Source: Prosopocoilus inquinatus
Lineage: Eukaryota; Arthropoda; Insecta; Coleoptera; Lucanidae
DNA length: 64,000 nt
Assembly (NCBI GenBank): GCA_036172665.1
Contig: CM069870.1
Span: 63,984,212 to 64,048,211 of the forward strand
Direction of reading: 5' to 3'
Made by a program: the position numbers and the translations under genes. Positions 1 through 12,272 of the stretch are shown here, one piece after another. Position 1 is the stretch's first letter. Each line of letters opens with the position of its first letter. The notes below the pieces were generated by a model, which saw only the letters and a program-made list of their open reading frames with translations, was not told the DNA's origin and searched no databases.

Positions 1-983
1 ATAACTTAACTAGTTTAACTTGTTACATAAATAACCTAAGGTATTGATGACCTACTAAGTTCATTCTGCGCTTTATTACCGAGTCATGTCGTACCGTTTT
101 AGAACCGCTGCCGCTCCAGATCAGTCGGAGCGTCGCCGAAAGTATTTACTATACGCCGCTTGCTATTACGTTCACATGTGAGGCCGATCCTGCTTTGACA
201 AGGACGACGTCAACAAGTTGCAGCCCGCCCGCCTTCCAATCCCTCAAAGAAGGCGCACAAACGTCGCCGCGTCGGAGACGTCGTATTTCATGTGCCAAAC
301 GTAAATTGCTAAGAAGGGCGGGCCGGACCCGGATAAATAAGAAATATGCGAGATTAAACAGCGCGTCTTGAATTTATGCGCAGGAATAGCGTCGGCCGTA
401 AGCCGCACATAATTCATCTGCGACGACGCCGACGCTCCAAATGAGAAGAAAACGTTATTGCGCTGTGCCTCGAAAAGCTTGGCCTCTTATTTTTTCATTC
501 TAACGGCCTACCGCGTGATTCCTATATTAGATAACATTGACAAAGAACACTGCTCCCGAACTGTTTGAGTCTGTTTTGATTTGTAAGAATCCGGAAATCT
601 GTGTATTCAATTTAATTAAAGATTAAGAAATAAAGCGCAAAGGGAGCAATCAGGAAAGCAAAACGGAACACGTAAGATCAATCTTAAAAAAAACGCGCAT
701 GTTTTTAGGTTTCATTGACAAAATTGCATAAGGACTATTTTGCAAGTACGGTCGTCGACGAACGGCTTAATTACTGCGGAAATTGTCTAACACAGTTTAC
801 ATACGTCTGCATAGCTTGCAGCTTCCTTTTCGATCTTTGGAACTTATGGAAAATTAACGTTTTACTAGAGGGAATTCTATGCTGACAAATGACACCCGAG
901 TTGTTTGAACTTACTTGATAATGCTAAGTGAATAAAACTGCGACCTACGTGATTTATTTCACAGCCAACTAAGAAAAACAATG
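1..983. other. Non-coding sequence, locally GC-rich
   Basis: No open frame or element is recognisable. Positions 100-480 are richer in CG dinucleotides than the rest of the window, and the remainder is AT-rich. It could be unique intergenic or intronic sequence. No promoter or splice structure can be supported. Confidence 0.5.
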
Positions 984-1190
984 GGATGTGGCGTGGCTTA
1001 GCAGTTAGCCTAGCCGACTTTGGAGGTTAGGTCACTTTGCAGGTTAAAATCCCACTAAGGCCATGGAAGTTTATTCTGTCCGTTCATCAACCCAGCTCAG
1101 TTTACACATAGTAAATGCCTATAATGGTTAATACCAAAAGATGAAATGAGGGGGTATTGCGCAAAGCAAAAGCAAACAAGACAAGAAAAA
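984..1190 (+). mobile_element. tRNA-derived SINE candidate
   Basis: A tRNA-like head is followed by a non-tRNA body. An A-box-like TGGCTTAGCAG lies at 994-1004 and a B-box-like GGTTAAAATCC at 1042-1052. That is the order and spacing of an internal RNA polymerase III promoter. The body after about 1065 (including CCAGCTCAGT) is not tRNA-like and runs into an A-rich tail near 1170-1190. The B box differs from the consensus at the usual CG, and the cloverleaf is imperfect, so this is a SINE relic rather than a tRNA gene. SINEs of this kind are mobilised in trans by LINE reverse transcriptase. The 3' end is approximate and no target duplication was found. Confidence 0.6.
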
Positions 1191-3144
1191 AGTTTGGTAT
1201 TTTAAATTGTAACTTCTCGGGCAGAAAATGGTAGGAAATAAGTGGAATGTATCATCGCAAATTTCCTGCAATTTTTCTTAATTTATTAAATTTAAACTCT
1301 TTTTATTATCCTTATATTATTATTATTCACCCTGTAGATATATGAAAACAAATATGCGGTTTCACAAAGTAGCGTCGTGTCACACCTAATCAAAAGCAAC
1401 AGTTTATTATCAATAAATACTGGCTTCATTTCAGTCATGCACTCGCATAATTCCTTTACCATCCGAAAACAATCCTACCACGTTTGTCGTCCCTATTTCT
1501 CATCCCACAGCATCTGATGTCATTTTGATCAAAATCTTGGTAAAGTCCACTACCATCCTTAGATCTTGCTATAAAATTGCTATAAAATTGTGTAAAAGTT
1601 CTTGTTTTTGCGGCCTTGTCCGGTACGGTAGTGCGCTGTAGCTTCTTGAAGTGTGCAATTTGTTGGTAAACATGTCCCAGGTAAATTTTTTATTCTTCTT
1701 TTCGTACTTAGGTCTTCTGGAATGTTTTTTTGTATTGGAACTTTGTGTTTTGGCCTCTTCTTACTTCTCGTCCGTCTTCGTCGCTATCTCGATCAACGTA
1801 TCGATCGAAAACCTGCTTAGACCGCCACAGAATTCCTATATATTTTTAAGGTTCGGTCTTTTTTACTTTTCATTTAAATTTATCTACCTCGTAAAGATCC
1901 TGGAGTCAATTGTATCGGCAATGATTACTAAAGGTATTACAAGATAGATAAATCACGAGGAAGTTAAAAAGTCCGAGCCTAAGATAAGAGCGAAGCAACC
2001 GTGACTGTCATCTGCCATAGTTGTTCCAACGGTACAGTTTTCTGTGAGTGAGGAAAGTAAAAATATTTATAGTTGTGTTGTTACGGTAACGGAAATTATG
2101 TTGTTATGGTAATGAAAATTGTGTTATCATAGTAAGGGAAATTGCGAAGTGAAGTGCAACTAAAATTTTTGGCGACCTTCCGCTCAACTCTTATTTTTAA
2201 GTCTTTTAACTTGTTTGCAAACTAAAAGAGTAAAGTGTATTCATATAATTATCATTTTATTTAATCTGAAAGAGACACATAATATTTAAAAGGCAATTAT
2301 TTTTTCCCCTTTTTTTACTTAAAATGAAGTTGAGGAATTCCGAATCCCGGAGACAGATGACACAGTATCTGTCGGTTGCAAGCAGTTTAGTTCGTCTTGT
2401 TGTAATTTGGAGAGTTAATTAATTAGTAAATGATTTCTTGTAACATTTGTGTAAAGGACAGATCTGACCTAACTTAATTACTTGTTAGTTATTTACAATT
2501 TGTTGTTATCTAACAGGTTATTCTGTATACGGAGTGATTTCAAAATTGTAATTAAATAAAAATGAAATTTATAGAAATTGCTTATAACTACAAAAATTGA
2601 TTTCGCAAAGTTTTATTCAAAATCTTGTCGACGACATTAACATACTGGAGAGCTTTTTCGCCATTTTGAAATCACGTGGTATTTTATTTGATACCGTATA
2701 GAGCTTGTTCGCCTGTAAGAGTTCGTCAAGACTCAGGCCTGCATGAGAGAGCAACGTTGCATTCAGGTATGCAATCGCTTGGGGATATTCCACGCATAGA
2801 ATCACTATCAAAACGAAAGAAGGGAAAGCCTTTAAGAAGGTCTGGAGCAGACGAATAGTCATCTCTTTCAGTAAAGTTCAGAGTTCCTGACTGGTTTGCG
2901 CGTTCCCTTTTTTAATTTTAAAATTTTAATCAGCTATTTTCCTCAGTTTGTAATTATTATTTTTTTGTCTTTTGTTATCAATTTAATTTTATGAATTTAA
3001 TTATAATTTAATTTAAATTCAAGAAAGATGTCAGCCCAGAGAGGGTGAGTGTAAAACAAAAGAAAAATATTATTGCGCATGTAAAGTAAAAACCATTACT
3101 CAATTATTCGATTTTCTTCCTCCAATTAACGTACTAGCTGTTTG
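1191..3144. other. AT-rich spacer without a supported gene
   Basis: Short open frames occur (for example 1651-1947 on +), but none has recognisable protein features. There are local simple repeats around 2080-2130 (related TTGTTATGGTAA-type blocks). Nothing else is supported. Confidence 0.5.
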
Positions 3145-3765
3145 CATGGGCGTAGCCAAGATCTTGTTTAGGCTGAACTGAATTTAATTGAAACTAACAC
3201 AAGAGAAGAATTTGATAATAGATAGAATATCTAAGAAATTATAAAAAAAATATAAAATTAAACTTTAGAATTTAAACAAGAAATCTAAAAATTAAAAATT
3301 AAAAAATTAAAATTAAAATAATTTAAACACGCTATCTTTAAAAATTAAAAAAATATTTCAAGGTCAACCCAACTAAACCGAAGCAAAGCGAATCCAACCG
3401 TGCTGAAATCAAAATTAACCCAACTCCTTTTAAATACAAAATGTGAAACATTAAGAACGTTTCAAGGTTAAACGAATCCATCTAAACTGAACCTAAGTGA
3501 ATCCAAACCAAGAAAAGAATTTTACAAAAGACAAGAAACTAAGAAATTATCAGAAATTGAAACAAAAATGTTAAAAACTTTAAGGAAATTCGAAGAAAAT
3601 TGTAAAAGATTTAAACACGAAATGTTAAATTTAAAAATTAGAAAAAGAAATAAAAAGATAAAATGTAAAAGAACGTTACAAGGTCAACCCAACTCAACTA
3701 AGTTGAACCCGATCGAGGAAAAGATTTTTATAGAAAAATTAAAATATAAGAAATTATTGAAATTA

Positions 3766-3846
3766 AAAAACGAAACAAAAAGTAAATTTTAAAAACGAAA
3801 CAAAAAGTAAATTTTAAAAACGAAACAAAAAGTAAATTTTAAAAAT
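3766..3846. repeat. 25-bp tandem repeat, three units
   Basis: The core CGAAACAAAAAGTAAATTTT recurs at 3771, 3796 and 3821 with essentially no divergence. It lies inside the A-rich interior of the 3145-4228 element. Confidence 0.85.
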
Positions 3847-3949
3847 TTTAAAGAAATGAAAGAATTTAAAAACTAGATGATTGAAACAAAATTGAACCCG
3901 TGTCTCTCAGTACCGTGCCGAGTATTCTAGCCACTAAGAAGAACACTCG

Positions 3950-3995
3950 AAGCGTGATACCGTGAGACTCGAGTTCAAATCTCGTAGGTAACATT
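3950..3995 (+). other. tRNA T-arm-like motif
   Basis: CGAG-TTCAAAT-CTCG near 3969-3983 resembles a T arm/B box (4-bp stem, 7-nt loop). No A box or acceptor stem is convincing upstream, so it may be a tRNA or SINE relic, or chance. Confidence 0.25.
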
Positions 3996-4228
3996 TTCTT
4001 GTCGTCTTGTTCCTACGGTATTAATCTTTTTATCTGGTTTTGTCTTTTCTCGTCCTTTTTTTCTTTACCTCCTTTACCTTTTGATCGTATCCATTTGTTT
4101 CAGCTCTTCTTTTGTCTTCTAGTCAATAAGCCAACTTTTTTTATTTCAGAAAGTATTTACAGATAGGGAATTGAAATATTTTTTAACGCTCCGTGAAGTA
4201 GGGGTGCCTCACCTTGGCTACGCCCATG

Positions 4229-6918
4229 ACTATTTAATATTAAATTAATTAAATTAATTAACTTATTTTATTTTAGTTTGTCAAAGAAAGTTGATTATAT
4301 TACAATTGTATCGTTTTTTCGGATTACAATACTGTAATATTTATTTTGTTGTAAATAAAATTTCACGTTTTTATTTATTTGATCAAAACAAGAGAGAGAG
4401 AGAAGAAAGGGCAAAGCATTTTCGGACAATTCTGAACATACAAGTAAAAAAATTGATTTCTGACTTTTACACTGAAAACCAGAGCGCTACTAACAGAGAA
4501 ACTTTGTACGCATTGTTAATATAATTGGGAATAAAAGCAGAAGAGAGGTAGGTTTTCAACCCCCGTGATCATCAAGCATTTACACACCCAATAACATTTT
4601 TATCAAAGCTTCTTCTGTGTTACAAAACAAGTTTACCTGGCACTTTATTTTAAATCTGAAGTCCACCTTTACGCGCTTCTTCAGTGAGATAATAAGCGTA
4701 GGAGTTCTGCTGCACTTTATTATCGACTCCGACAGGTAGGTTTTGGGGCCATCCGTTACAATCCTACGGTCTCTAATTAAATTATTCGAAAGCGGATTTT
4801 AGATCTTTCTCTTAAGTAAGTACACTTTAGCCTTTAGTTAAATCGGCGCATCCACCATAATAACAGTAACATTTATATTCACGTTAAATTATTAATTTTC
4901 TAGAACCGTTCGAGTAAGTACATGTCTTTACTTTTGATTAGTTGGTTTTCGATCTTATATTATTTCCTTGAAGTCGTTCCAAGAACTATTTCACAGAGGA
5001 AAGAATGTAATGCGGTTACTTACGACATCTTAAGACCTCATTCATCACATTCCAAACGCATTCACGAATTTAATAGATTTGTCTCTGCCTTTTCTTAGTC
5101 TTTGTACAGCAAATAATTGGATTTAATGAAGAAGCCCTCAAATACTTCCGCCCTAAATACAAACGAAATTAAGGGTGGCGACCTCGGAAACAGTTCTCGC
5201 CCCCTCGATAATTAAACGAATTTTAAGAAGACTCCAGCAGCAATTTGCTCTGTTTGTTTAAAGAGGAGACCTCGCCAAAAAAAAGCCGGGCAACTTTTTA
5301 AGTCTTTTCACCATCCGCGTCCCCCGCCCCTCGATAATTTATTATTGTGTGTACACGTCGGGGGTCTTATCGCGAAATGTTTCGTCGAAGTCATTAAAAG
5401 CTTCTTTTCAGAGGGTCCTCCGGCTCTCGATCAATTAATTATCTCGTTTTTCTTGCGTGTCCTTGATGTGGCGGTGCCGAAAGCCGAAAGCAATTGAAAT
5501 TAATCGCGTCGCATTCAAAGGCGAAACTTTAGAAAATCTCCATTAATGTCGTCGTGCTTTTTCCTCGCGGAGAAGTAATCTGGCTTTTATTAAGTGGGTC
5601 GTATTAGTTTCCCAATTGATCGCCTGTTAATAATATATATGTTCTTGTTTACCTAGCGGTTTGTTATTAATGAAGCAATTTTTCTCTCCGGTTTATGTGA
5701 AAAAGTTTAAGTAATCCTCCGGCAAGCTCGCATTTAGGTCGAATATGAATCGCCGTTATAGCATTAGTTTTGGAATTCTTTTTGGCGAAGTTCACATTAA
5801 CACCGGTCAGGAGAACAAAGCATACGTTACGTAAACAACTTCTTCTATCTAAAAAGTTAATCAAACTCGAACTCATTTTCCACCGTTTCAAGCTTCAAGT
5901 TGATTTATTAACACAAGGAGGAAAAGAAGCAACAAAATTAGAAAGAAAAAGCAAACTACAATTACATTTCAAGAGAAACTCTGAAAGGTTAGGTTAGGTA
6001 CGTTTCAAAATCCTACGTTTCGAAATTTTCAGATTTAGTTTTGGTTTTCCTGATTAAGTAATTACAGTAATCAAAACAGTCACGTAATCTCCGCATTCAT
6101 CTCGATTTAAAAAGATTTTTTAAATTCTGTCACGTTTACCAGGTTGGTCCCCTTAGTAAGCTGCATTAACAGGGTAACGCCTTCACTAGGTCACGTGAGT
6201 GGAGGGGTGGCGTAGGATTTACAGAGGATAGAGTTTTAAGCACAAATATTTTACAAAAGTTGATACCTTTTATTAATATTAAGTAAGTAAATTGTTGGGG
6301 GTTACTCGTGGTCCAAAATGGGTGGTTGCGGTCCTGGTCGTCCGTGCGGGCGGCTGCGATTAGCGTTGTCCACTTACTTTGCGTCCGGGCTGTAGCTGCG
6401 ATGTTAAGGTCGGCCTAGTTGCGACCTCTGCGGCGCTATCGGTGATCAGTGGCGGATTACTACGGTCGATTTTTTGGTCCTGGACGAAGTGGTGTGTCCT
6501 TGATGCGGCAAGCAAGGGTGCGGTAATGGCTTCAGCTGGGCAGGCTGATTTGGCTCACCGGGACTGTGGTTGACCGAGGGACAATTGGCAGCTTCTGGCT
6601 CGAGTTGACGTGGGGTGGCAAGGAGATGTCCTACAAAAGGTCTCAGAATGATGGTGATCTCTGGATCAGCGTCCTTGGTGGCTGGGATGGTTCCAGGCGA
6701 CTCCACTTCTTACAGTTGGTACTAATGCCCATGTCAAGCTGCGCTTGACCACCGTCAAATTTTTTACCCGCACTTTTTGTTTATTCGTGCATTGCCTTAT
6801 TCGTAATATGCCCTGTACTCTTTGCACCGCTTGATGTAAGCACTTGTCCCAGGTGCAGCGATTGTGCCGATGTTTTATTATGAAATATGAACAGTGTTAT
6901 ATCGGATTACTTCACTTA
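4229..6918. other. Long spacer without a supported gene
   Basis: No coding potential is recognisable. Positions 5150-5600 are less AT-rich and hold an exact 13-bp repeat, CCCCTCGATAATT, at 5201 and 5327, plus a related CTCTCGATCAATTAATT at about 5424. The 6300-6750 stretch is GT/GC-rich, and its overlapping open frames on both strands look like composition effects. Confidence 0.5.
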
Positions 6919-7026
6919 GGGCCGGTTGCTCATTTGCAGTTTAACGTTAATCTTCAGTTAGCTTCCATCTGTTCCTATGTAAAGAAACTTAAGATTAAAG
7001 TTAAACTGTGACTGAGAAACCGGGCC
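6919..7026. mobile_element. MITE, GGGCC type, TTA target duplication
   Basis: This is a 108-bp inverted-repeat element. The left end starts GGGCCGGTTGCTCA and the right end, reverse-complemented, starts GGCCCGGTTTCTCA. The arms stay similar through CAGTTTAA and TTAATCTT. TTA lies directly outside both ends (6916-6918 and 7027-7029). A 3-bp TWA duplication with GGGCC ends is typical of PIF/Harbinger MITEs. It encodes no protein. Confidence 0.7.
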
Positions 7027-7029
7027 TTA

Positions 7030-7689
7030 TTGTTAGTAGATTCCGAAACTGTTGAAATTGTCCTCGATGTCACAAACCCGTGCTTTAATAATTTTCTTTT
7101 ACGTGACAATTTTTTACTCTGCTTGGCTGTTACTAGCGGCACTTTTCATGCTGGCGAGAACTTATTTTACTTTGAAACCATGGTGTACAAAAGTGAGCTC
7201 TTGAATAACGGAGTTTTCGGCTGGGAAAAAGCCAGGAAAATTCAGTTACGACTTGGTCGGATTTCGTCGCAAACTGCAGAGCAACTCGAAGTATTTTCTA
7301 CTTCCGATAAACCTGATCCGCGATAGGTCTGTGTGTAATGTTCGAGATGTTAAACAGGAAGCTAACGCCACTCATATTCTTAATTTAGGTCTGTGATTTT
7401 GGCTTGGTGATTTAGGCTTTGTAATTTGAGCCGTGACTTTTATTCTCGGTGCTACGTTCTACGCTGCTACCACTTGAATGTAATTACGTTACCCCTTAAA
7501 TAATTAACGAAAACGGTTGTAAGTTAGCGCTGATAGAGATTCTGAGCTGCTCCAAGCTAGAGCTCAGATGGAAATCTTTGTTTTTTTACTTTAATTTTTT
7601 TCTTGCTTCAAAACGCTCAAGTTGTAAGAACAGAAAAATTCGTAAAAACTGAAATTTGAATAACCAGCGCGATGTTAATACCGCGTTAA
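7030..7689. other. Spacer with one unassigned open frame
   Basis: An open frame at 7030-7326 on + (98 codons) has no recognised domain, starts right at the MITE edge, and is probably fortuitous. Nothing else is seen. Confidence 0.4.
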
Positions 7690-8725
7690 TACCCCCCTCT
7701 GTTTCCAATTACTGCCTGCATACGCCTTTGCAAGCTTGAGATTAAATATCCAATCAAACCCTGAGGAACATTTTCCCATTCTTAAAGCGTTGCATTTACT
7801 AGTTGGTCAATAGTGACAGGTGCAAGTGTTCGACTTCGGACCTCTCTTTCTAAACCGTCCCATAAATGTTCAATGGGATTTAAATTCGGACTGTTTGCTG
7901 GCCATTCCATCAACGGATATTAACAGCACTCAAGTATTGAAGAAACTGTAGCTACGTGGGGTCGAGCAATATCTTACATAAACAGGAAATCTGGTCGAAT
8001 AAAGGGACAAATAACATTTTACATTATCAACTGCAATGTATTCAACGTATTCCAGATAATAATCTGCATTCATAGACCTCACACGTGCAGATACTAACTC
8101 TGTGGAACCGTTCAAGCAAATCCCTTCCCAGAACATTACCAAGCAGCTACCAAAAGGAAATTTTTAGGAGACATTGCAACTCGAAAATCTTTGTGCATGT
8201 CTATGCAAACATGTTTATATCCATCATTAGATTTTAGGCTCACTCTGGTTTTATCGGTGAATAAAACCTTCTTCCACTCGTCAGTAGTCCAATATTGGTG
8301 ATTTCGGGCAAACTGCAGTCTTCGAACTTTGTGTTCCGTAATTAAGAATTGTTCTTTCTTGTCGGCCTTCTGCTAGCTGCTAGTCAATCCAGCTTCCTTT
8401 AAAAATCCTGACAGTTCGAGTAGACATTACAACATTGCGAACAGTTCTAAGCTCATTTTGTAGCTCAGTGCTAGTGCTTTTCCTGTTGCTTAGAGAGCAA
8501 TGTCTCATAAACCGATCATCTCTTGGCATTGTATACCGTTTACAATCTTATCCTCGTGTTCGTGAGTGAAATCCAGTCTCGTTAAAGCGACTTAACATAC
8601 GACTAACGCTGGAATGATTTCTTCCTAGCCGATTAGCAATCTGACGCATTGAATATCCCTCACCTAAAAGAGTTCTGTACCGCTTCTTCCACTGATACAT
8701 TTCTGGCTCGATGCATTTTTGTACT
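7690..8725 (-). pseudogene. Tc1-like transposase relic (IS630-Tc1 superfamily)
   Basis: Minus-strand translation gives collinear pieces of a Tc1-type transposase spread over several frames. An N-terminal helix-turn-helix block (YSMRQIANRLGRNHSSVSR, about 8575-8670) is followed by VLFTDKTRVSL (about 8225-8262), where the first catalytic Asp is kept but the usual Glu-Ser is lost. Next come VMFWEGICLNGSTELV (about 8090-8140) and SPNLNPIEHLWD (about 7855-7900) with the third catalytic acidic residue. The segment that should carry the second Asp (about 7930-8000) is scrambled by frameshifts. An in-frame stop follows the DNA-binding domain, another lies near 8395, and another precedes the C-terminal EWENVPQGLI block. 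The element is dead. TIRs could not be identified with confidence. Confidence 0.8.
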
Positions 8726-8784
8726 CTAAGAGATTCATAAGTGACGGATTGATAACAAAAATCATGATAACTAAAGTTAACTTA

Positions 8785-8851
8785 TAGCGTTTTCCACTGG
8801 CCGCACTAGCGTGCACTCAGTGCACAATGGTGCGGCCAGTGGAAAACGCTG
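8785..8851. mobile_element. Palindromic MITE, AGCGTTTTCC family, copy 1
   Basis: A 67-bp almost complete palindrome. The left arm TAGCGTTTTCCACTGG and onward is matched by the reverse complement at the right end. The centre contains GTGCACTCAGTGCAC, itself palindromic. TTA flanks both ends (8782-8784 and 8852-8854). A second copy lies at 11624-11729. It has no coding capacity. Confidence 0.75.
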
Positions 8852-9216
8852 TTAGATTACAAAGACTTCGAATCGAATTACGAAAAGTTCTCAAGTTAAG
8901 AATCACATAAAATGAAAATAGCAAATTCTAAATACAACAAACCTATGACAACCATGATGAAAACGACGGCAAAGGTCGACAGATTAGTTTTCAAAAATTA
9001 GTACGGCAAAAATCATTCTAATCGACGAGTTATTAAAAAAAAACTAAGTGGTGCGTTAATTTTGTCCAGGAGTTTATATACGAGAAATCACAAGTTAGTT
9101 GCTGAAGTTGCAGGATTGAAACGGCTGAAACATCAAGAAACGAGTGATACAATTCCAAAGACGAAAAGCAATTAACAATTACTTGAAGGAGAAAGAGAAA
9201 AAAGAGCTTTTGAAGA

Positions 9217-9930
9217 CTTGCCGTCTCAAGAAGTCATATGGGCATCTTGTTGCTCCTGCAAATACATAGTTACATAAACCGTGTCACATAAGAAGCAGTA
9301 ACAAAATTCTTGCCAATAAATGAACATAAGGGCAGAAGATCAAGGAAAAAGTAATATGAGAAGGTATTTGAGGACCTAAGAGGAACTAAATAGAGGAATT
9401 GAAAAGACACAAAGTGGAAAGATTAAAAAGTAAGAGCTTTTGAAGTCTTGCCAACTCAAGAAGTGGAATGGGCATTTCTTTGCTCCAGCAAATACTTAGT
9501 TACAAAGCGTGTAAGATAGAAACAATAATAATTTTCTTACTAATAAATGAACGTAAGGGAAGAAGACTAAGGAAGAGGTAATTTGAGAAGGTATTTAAGG
9601 ACCTAAGAGAGAATGAGTGATAGAATTGAAAAGACAAGGCAGAGACTACAAGAAGAGAAAAGAGGAAAAAGAAAAAGCTTGCCATCTCAGGAAGTCTAGT
9701 GGACATTTTGTCGCTCCTACGATTGATTACGTAAGAGAAACTGAATCGTAGAATTAAAAAGACAAAGTAATGGTTACAAAAAGAAGAAAGAAAGAGTAAC
9801 AAATTTTTTACTAATAAATGAACGTGAGGAAAGAAAACTAAGGGAGAGGTCACATGAGATTGTATTTAGGAATGCAGAGATTACAAGAAGAGAAAAGAGG
9901 GAAAAGAAAAAGCTTGTAAGACTTGCTCTT
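9217..9930. repeat. About 230-bp diverged tandem repeat, three units plus a partial
   Basis: Blocks starting CTTGCC(G/A)(T/A)CTCA recur at 9217, 9447 and 9678, with a decayed fourth start near 9913. Each carries GCTCC(T/A)..AAATAC, TAATAAATGAACGTAAGG-like and AAGGAAGAGGTAAT-like segments in the same order. The strand is purine-rich. The open frame at 9500-9853 on the minus strand is a composition shadow. Confidence 0.75.
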
Positions 9931-11623
9931 TCAATTTTCGTTTGACTATATTAACATAAACTTTCCATTTCCTGATCACCATATAACGTTTTTTCAAGTT
10001 GTGTGTCCAAAATTTTTCTGCAGGCCGCGCCTGAGGAATTTAGAGGATTGCTTAGCTTAAAAACAAGATACCGTATTCGTTTAAAAAGCCCTTAATTATT
10101 TTGACACATTAAGCTTTTGGCTTTCATTTGGCTTCTTCTATACAATTTTTAATGTTAGAAACGTAAAAACTGTTACCATCATTACTCTTCATTTCTGAAT
10201 GCGGCAACGTAAACTGCTTTTCGTCTTCCATAACGATAACCCTGTTGGTAATGCGTGGTCGAAGTTTTAATCAACAGCATCAGACAATTATTTTAAGCTG
10301 TAAGTATTTAAATTATTTTCTTCTTTTTCGATGTGTTCTTTTCGATGTGATTTTTGACCAAAATCCTATGTATAGTTAGGTATGTGTTGCGAAATTCTAA
10401 GTCGGCTTCGACGATGACCTAAAGGCTTGAATGATTCAGTATAATTTGTTTGTAGTCAAAAGTTTGGGTCTCCATTGGGATTTCTAAAAATAACAACGAT
10501 TACATATTCCGACTTTGTTGTAAGGTTATAAAAGAGATGGGGATATTTCTTGTTTGTACGACTGAGATCTTGCACGTTTTCTTTCTGAATTCTGGATTTT
10601 ATTTTATTATAAAATGAGAGCGTTAATTTTTACGTTATATTTCATCGATCGAATTAGTTTACATCAGAAACACAAAAGAAAAACTTTGCTTAACCTATTA
10701 CATTACAGCTTAAAAGAAAAATAAATATATATTAAGGTCGTTTAACTAATTAAAAAAAAGAATGGCAAATCAGAATAATTTAGCAAACGAGAAGCAGCAA
10801 TGAAATAAATGAAGAATCTCGAGGAAGGGAAACGAAATAAAATGTTAGGTCCAAACAAGGAACTCCTTGCTCCTTAGCTGTTATTTCAATATTTTCTATA
10901 TTCTCGAATTAATTTCTAATTCTAGTGCTTTTGCTCGTGATATGTGTATATAGAACATGAAAAAGAAAACCACTCAAGGTAAATAAATTAAAGTTTTCAG
11001 CTCGATCTAAATTTTTTTCTTTTTTATATTCCAATTAATTTACAATTGTAGATTTGCATATGTTTCTTTTTTCCTGCATTTCATGAAGAACATAAAGGTT
11101 TTTCTCAATTAATATCTTGGCATTTCTGGGTCTCTTAAATGCGTAATTTCTGACACGTTCGTTGTGTTTTGCAGTTTTAAAAATATTTCTGGTGTCGCCG
11201 AACTTGGCAAATATTCAACGATTTATTTTCTCGTCAACACTTATTCTGTTTGCGGAAGTAATTCATTGACATTTCAAAGATGGATCTTTTCTTCTTCAAT
11301 TTTCAATTGAATGGAAAACAATGAATTAATTTTCATTATTTTTTCAAAACTCTCTTCCTTGCTTTAACTTTTTTTTTGCAAAAAATTTTTTAGTTTGTTT
11401 AAAACTGTCCTCCATTACAGATGAAGAAGTATGAAGAAGAAGAAGAACACCTGATCTTTTCATGGTCTTGTTTTGATCGTGTGTCTCCTTATTCAACCAC
11501 GTCGGCGGTTTTTTTTCCCTTGTTCAGTTGTTCTGTATTCTTCATCCAATTTTCTTTTTCGCTAATAATTTCTTTCTGTGTTTGTTACAACTTTTTTTTT
11601 ATATTTTTCTCTTTCTTTACTTA
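9931..11623. other. AT-rich spacer
   Basis: No gene or element is recognised. Homopolymer-rich stretches occur around 10740-11060 and 11340-11600. Confidence 0.5.
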
Positions 11624-11729
11624 TAGCGTTCTCCACTGGCTGCACTAGTATGCACTGCTGGTGCTTTATGTAATAAGATGAGATGGAAATACCCTCAGTG
11701 CACACCGGTGCAGCCAGCGGAAAACGCTA
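11624..11729. mobile_element. Palindromic MITE, AGCGTTTTCC family, copy 2
   Basis: A 106-bp element with ends TAGCGTTCTCCACTGG and (reverse-complemented) TAGCGTTTTCCGCTGG, flanked by TTA at 11621-11623 and 11730-11732. The terminal sequence is the same as copy 1 at 8785, but about 40 bp of extra central sequence remains. Copy 1 may therefore be a further deleted derivative. Confidence 0.75.
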
Positions 11730-11732
11730 TTA

Positions 11733-12272
11733 CTCTTACTAAACACTTGCCATTACTGTTTCGAATTTTGTTTTAGTCTGCTTTCTTGTCCGCGCTTTTC
11801 GCTTGGTTTCTATTACTACTGCTCATTCTTGTCTCCTTTTTGGCTTCTTTTCCACCTTAAATGTTTTTTACTCGCGTTTTCCACGGGCATTTAAAGTGAC
11901 ATTGATTAACTCCCCATGGCTTTGCTCTTGTGAATTATGTTCGAACATGCCTCATAATGTGCATTTGTGGATAATGATGAGGTTGTGTATTTGGCAATGA
12001 TCCAACAACACTCTCCTGCCATTATTATTCCTAACGTTATCTCTAATGTTTGCCGCTTGATTTTTATACTTGTGTATGTGTTCCCATACCCTTTTATTAA
12101 ATCGTCTGGTATACACACTTTATTTCTTTATTATCTGATGGAAATTCATTAGAGTGTAGAATTAATTTAATAAATAAATAACAGGGGGAAAAATTCGTTT
12201 AGTTGGCAACAATAACTAAACAAGTCGACTTAATACTTAATTTTTCCAAGTGTATATAAAAATAATTATATA
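11733..12272. other. Spacer between MITE and mariner
   Basis: Several short overlapping open frames on both strands have no recognisable content. Nothing functional is supported. Confidence 0.45.

Larger units (their letters stand above)
3145..4228. mobile_element. Non-autonomous DNA element with 16-bp TIRs
   Basis: CATGGGCGTAGCCAAG at 3145-3160 is repeated as its exact reverse complement at 4213-4228, bounding 1084 bp. The interior is extremely A-rich and carries blocks containing AAGGTCAACCCAACT (3360-3376 and 3679-3694) and a 25-bp tandem repeat. It encodes no transposase, so it would be non-autonomous. The open frame at 3568-3792 is lysine-rich low complexity and is not considered a gene. 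TIRs with a GGGCGTAGCC core are reminiscent of hAT-type ends, but no convincing 8-bp target duplication is visible, so the superfamily is left open. Confidence 0.6.

Noticed and set aside
984..1062. Functional tRNA gene
   Set aside because: The B box is degenerate, the acceptor stem is poor and a non-tRNA body follows, so a SINE is more likely.
6379..6748. Overlapping frames on both strands
   Set aside because: GT-rich sequence without stops. Neither strand has recognisable protein features.
7030..7326. 98-codon protein gene
   Set aside because: No domain, it begins exactly at a MITE edge, and no supporting signals are visible.
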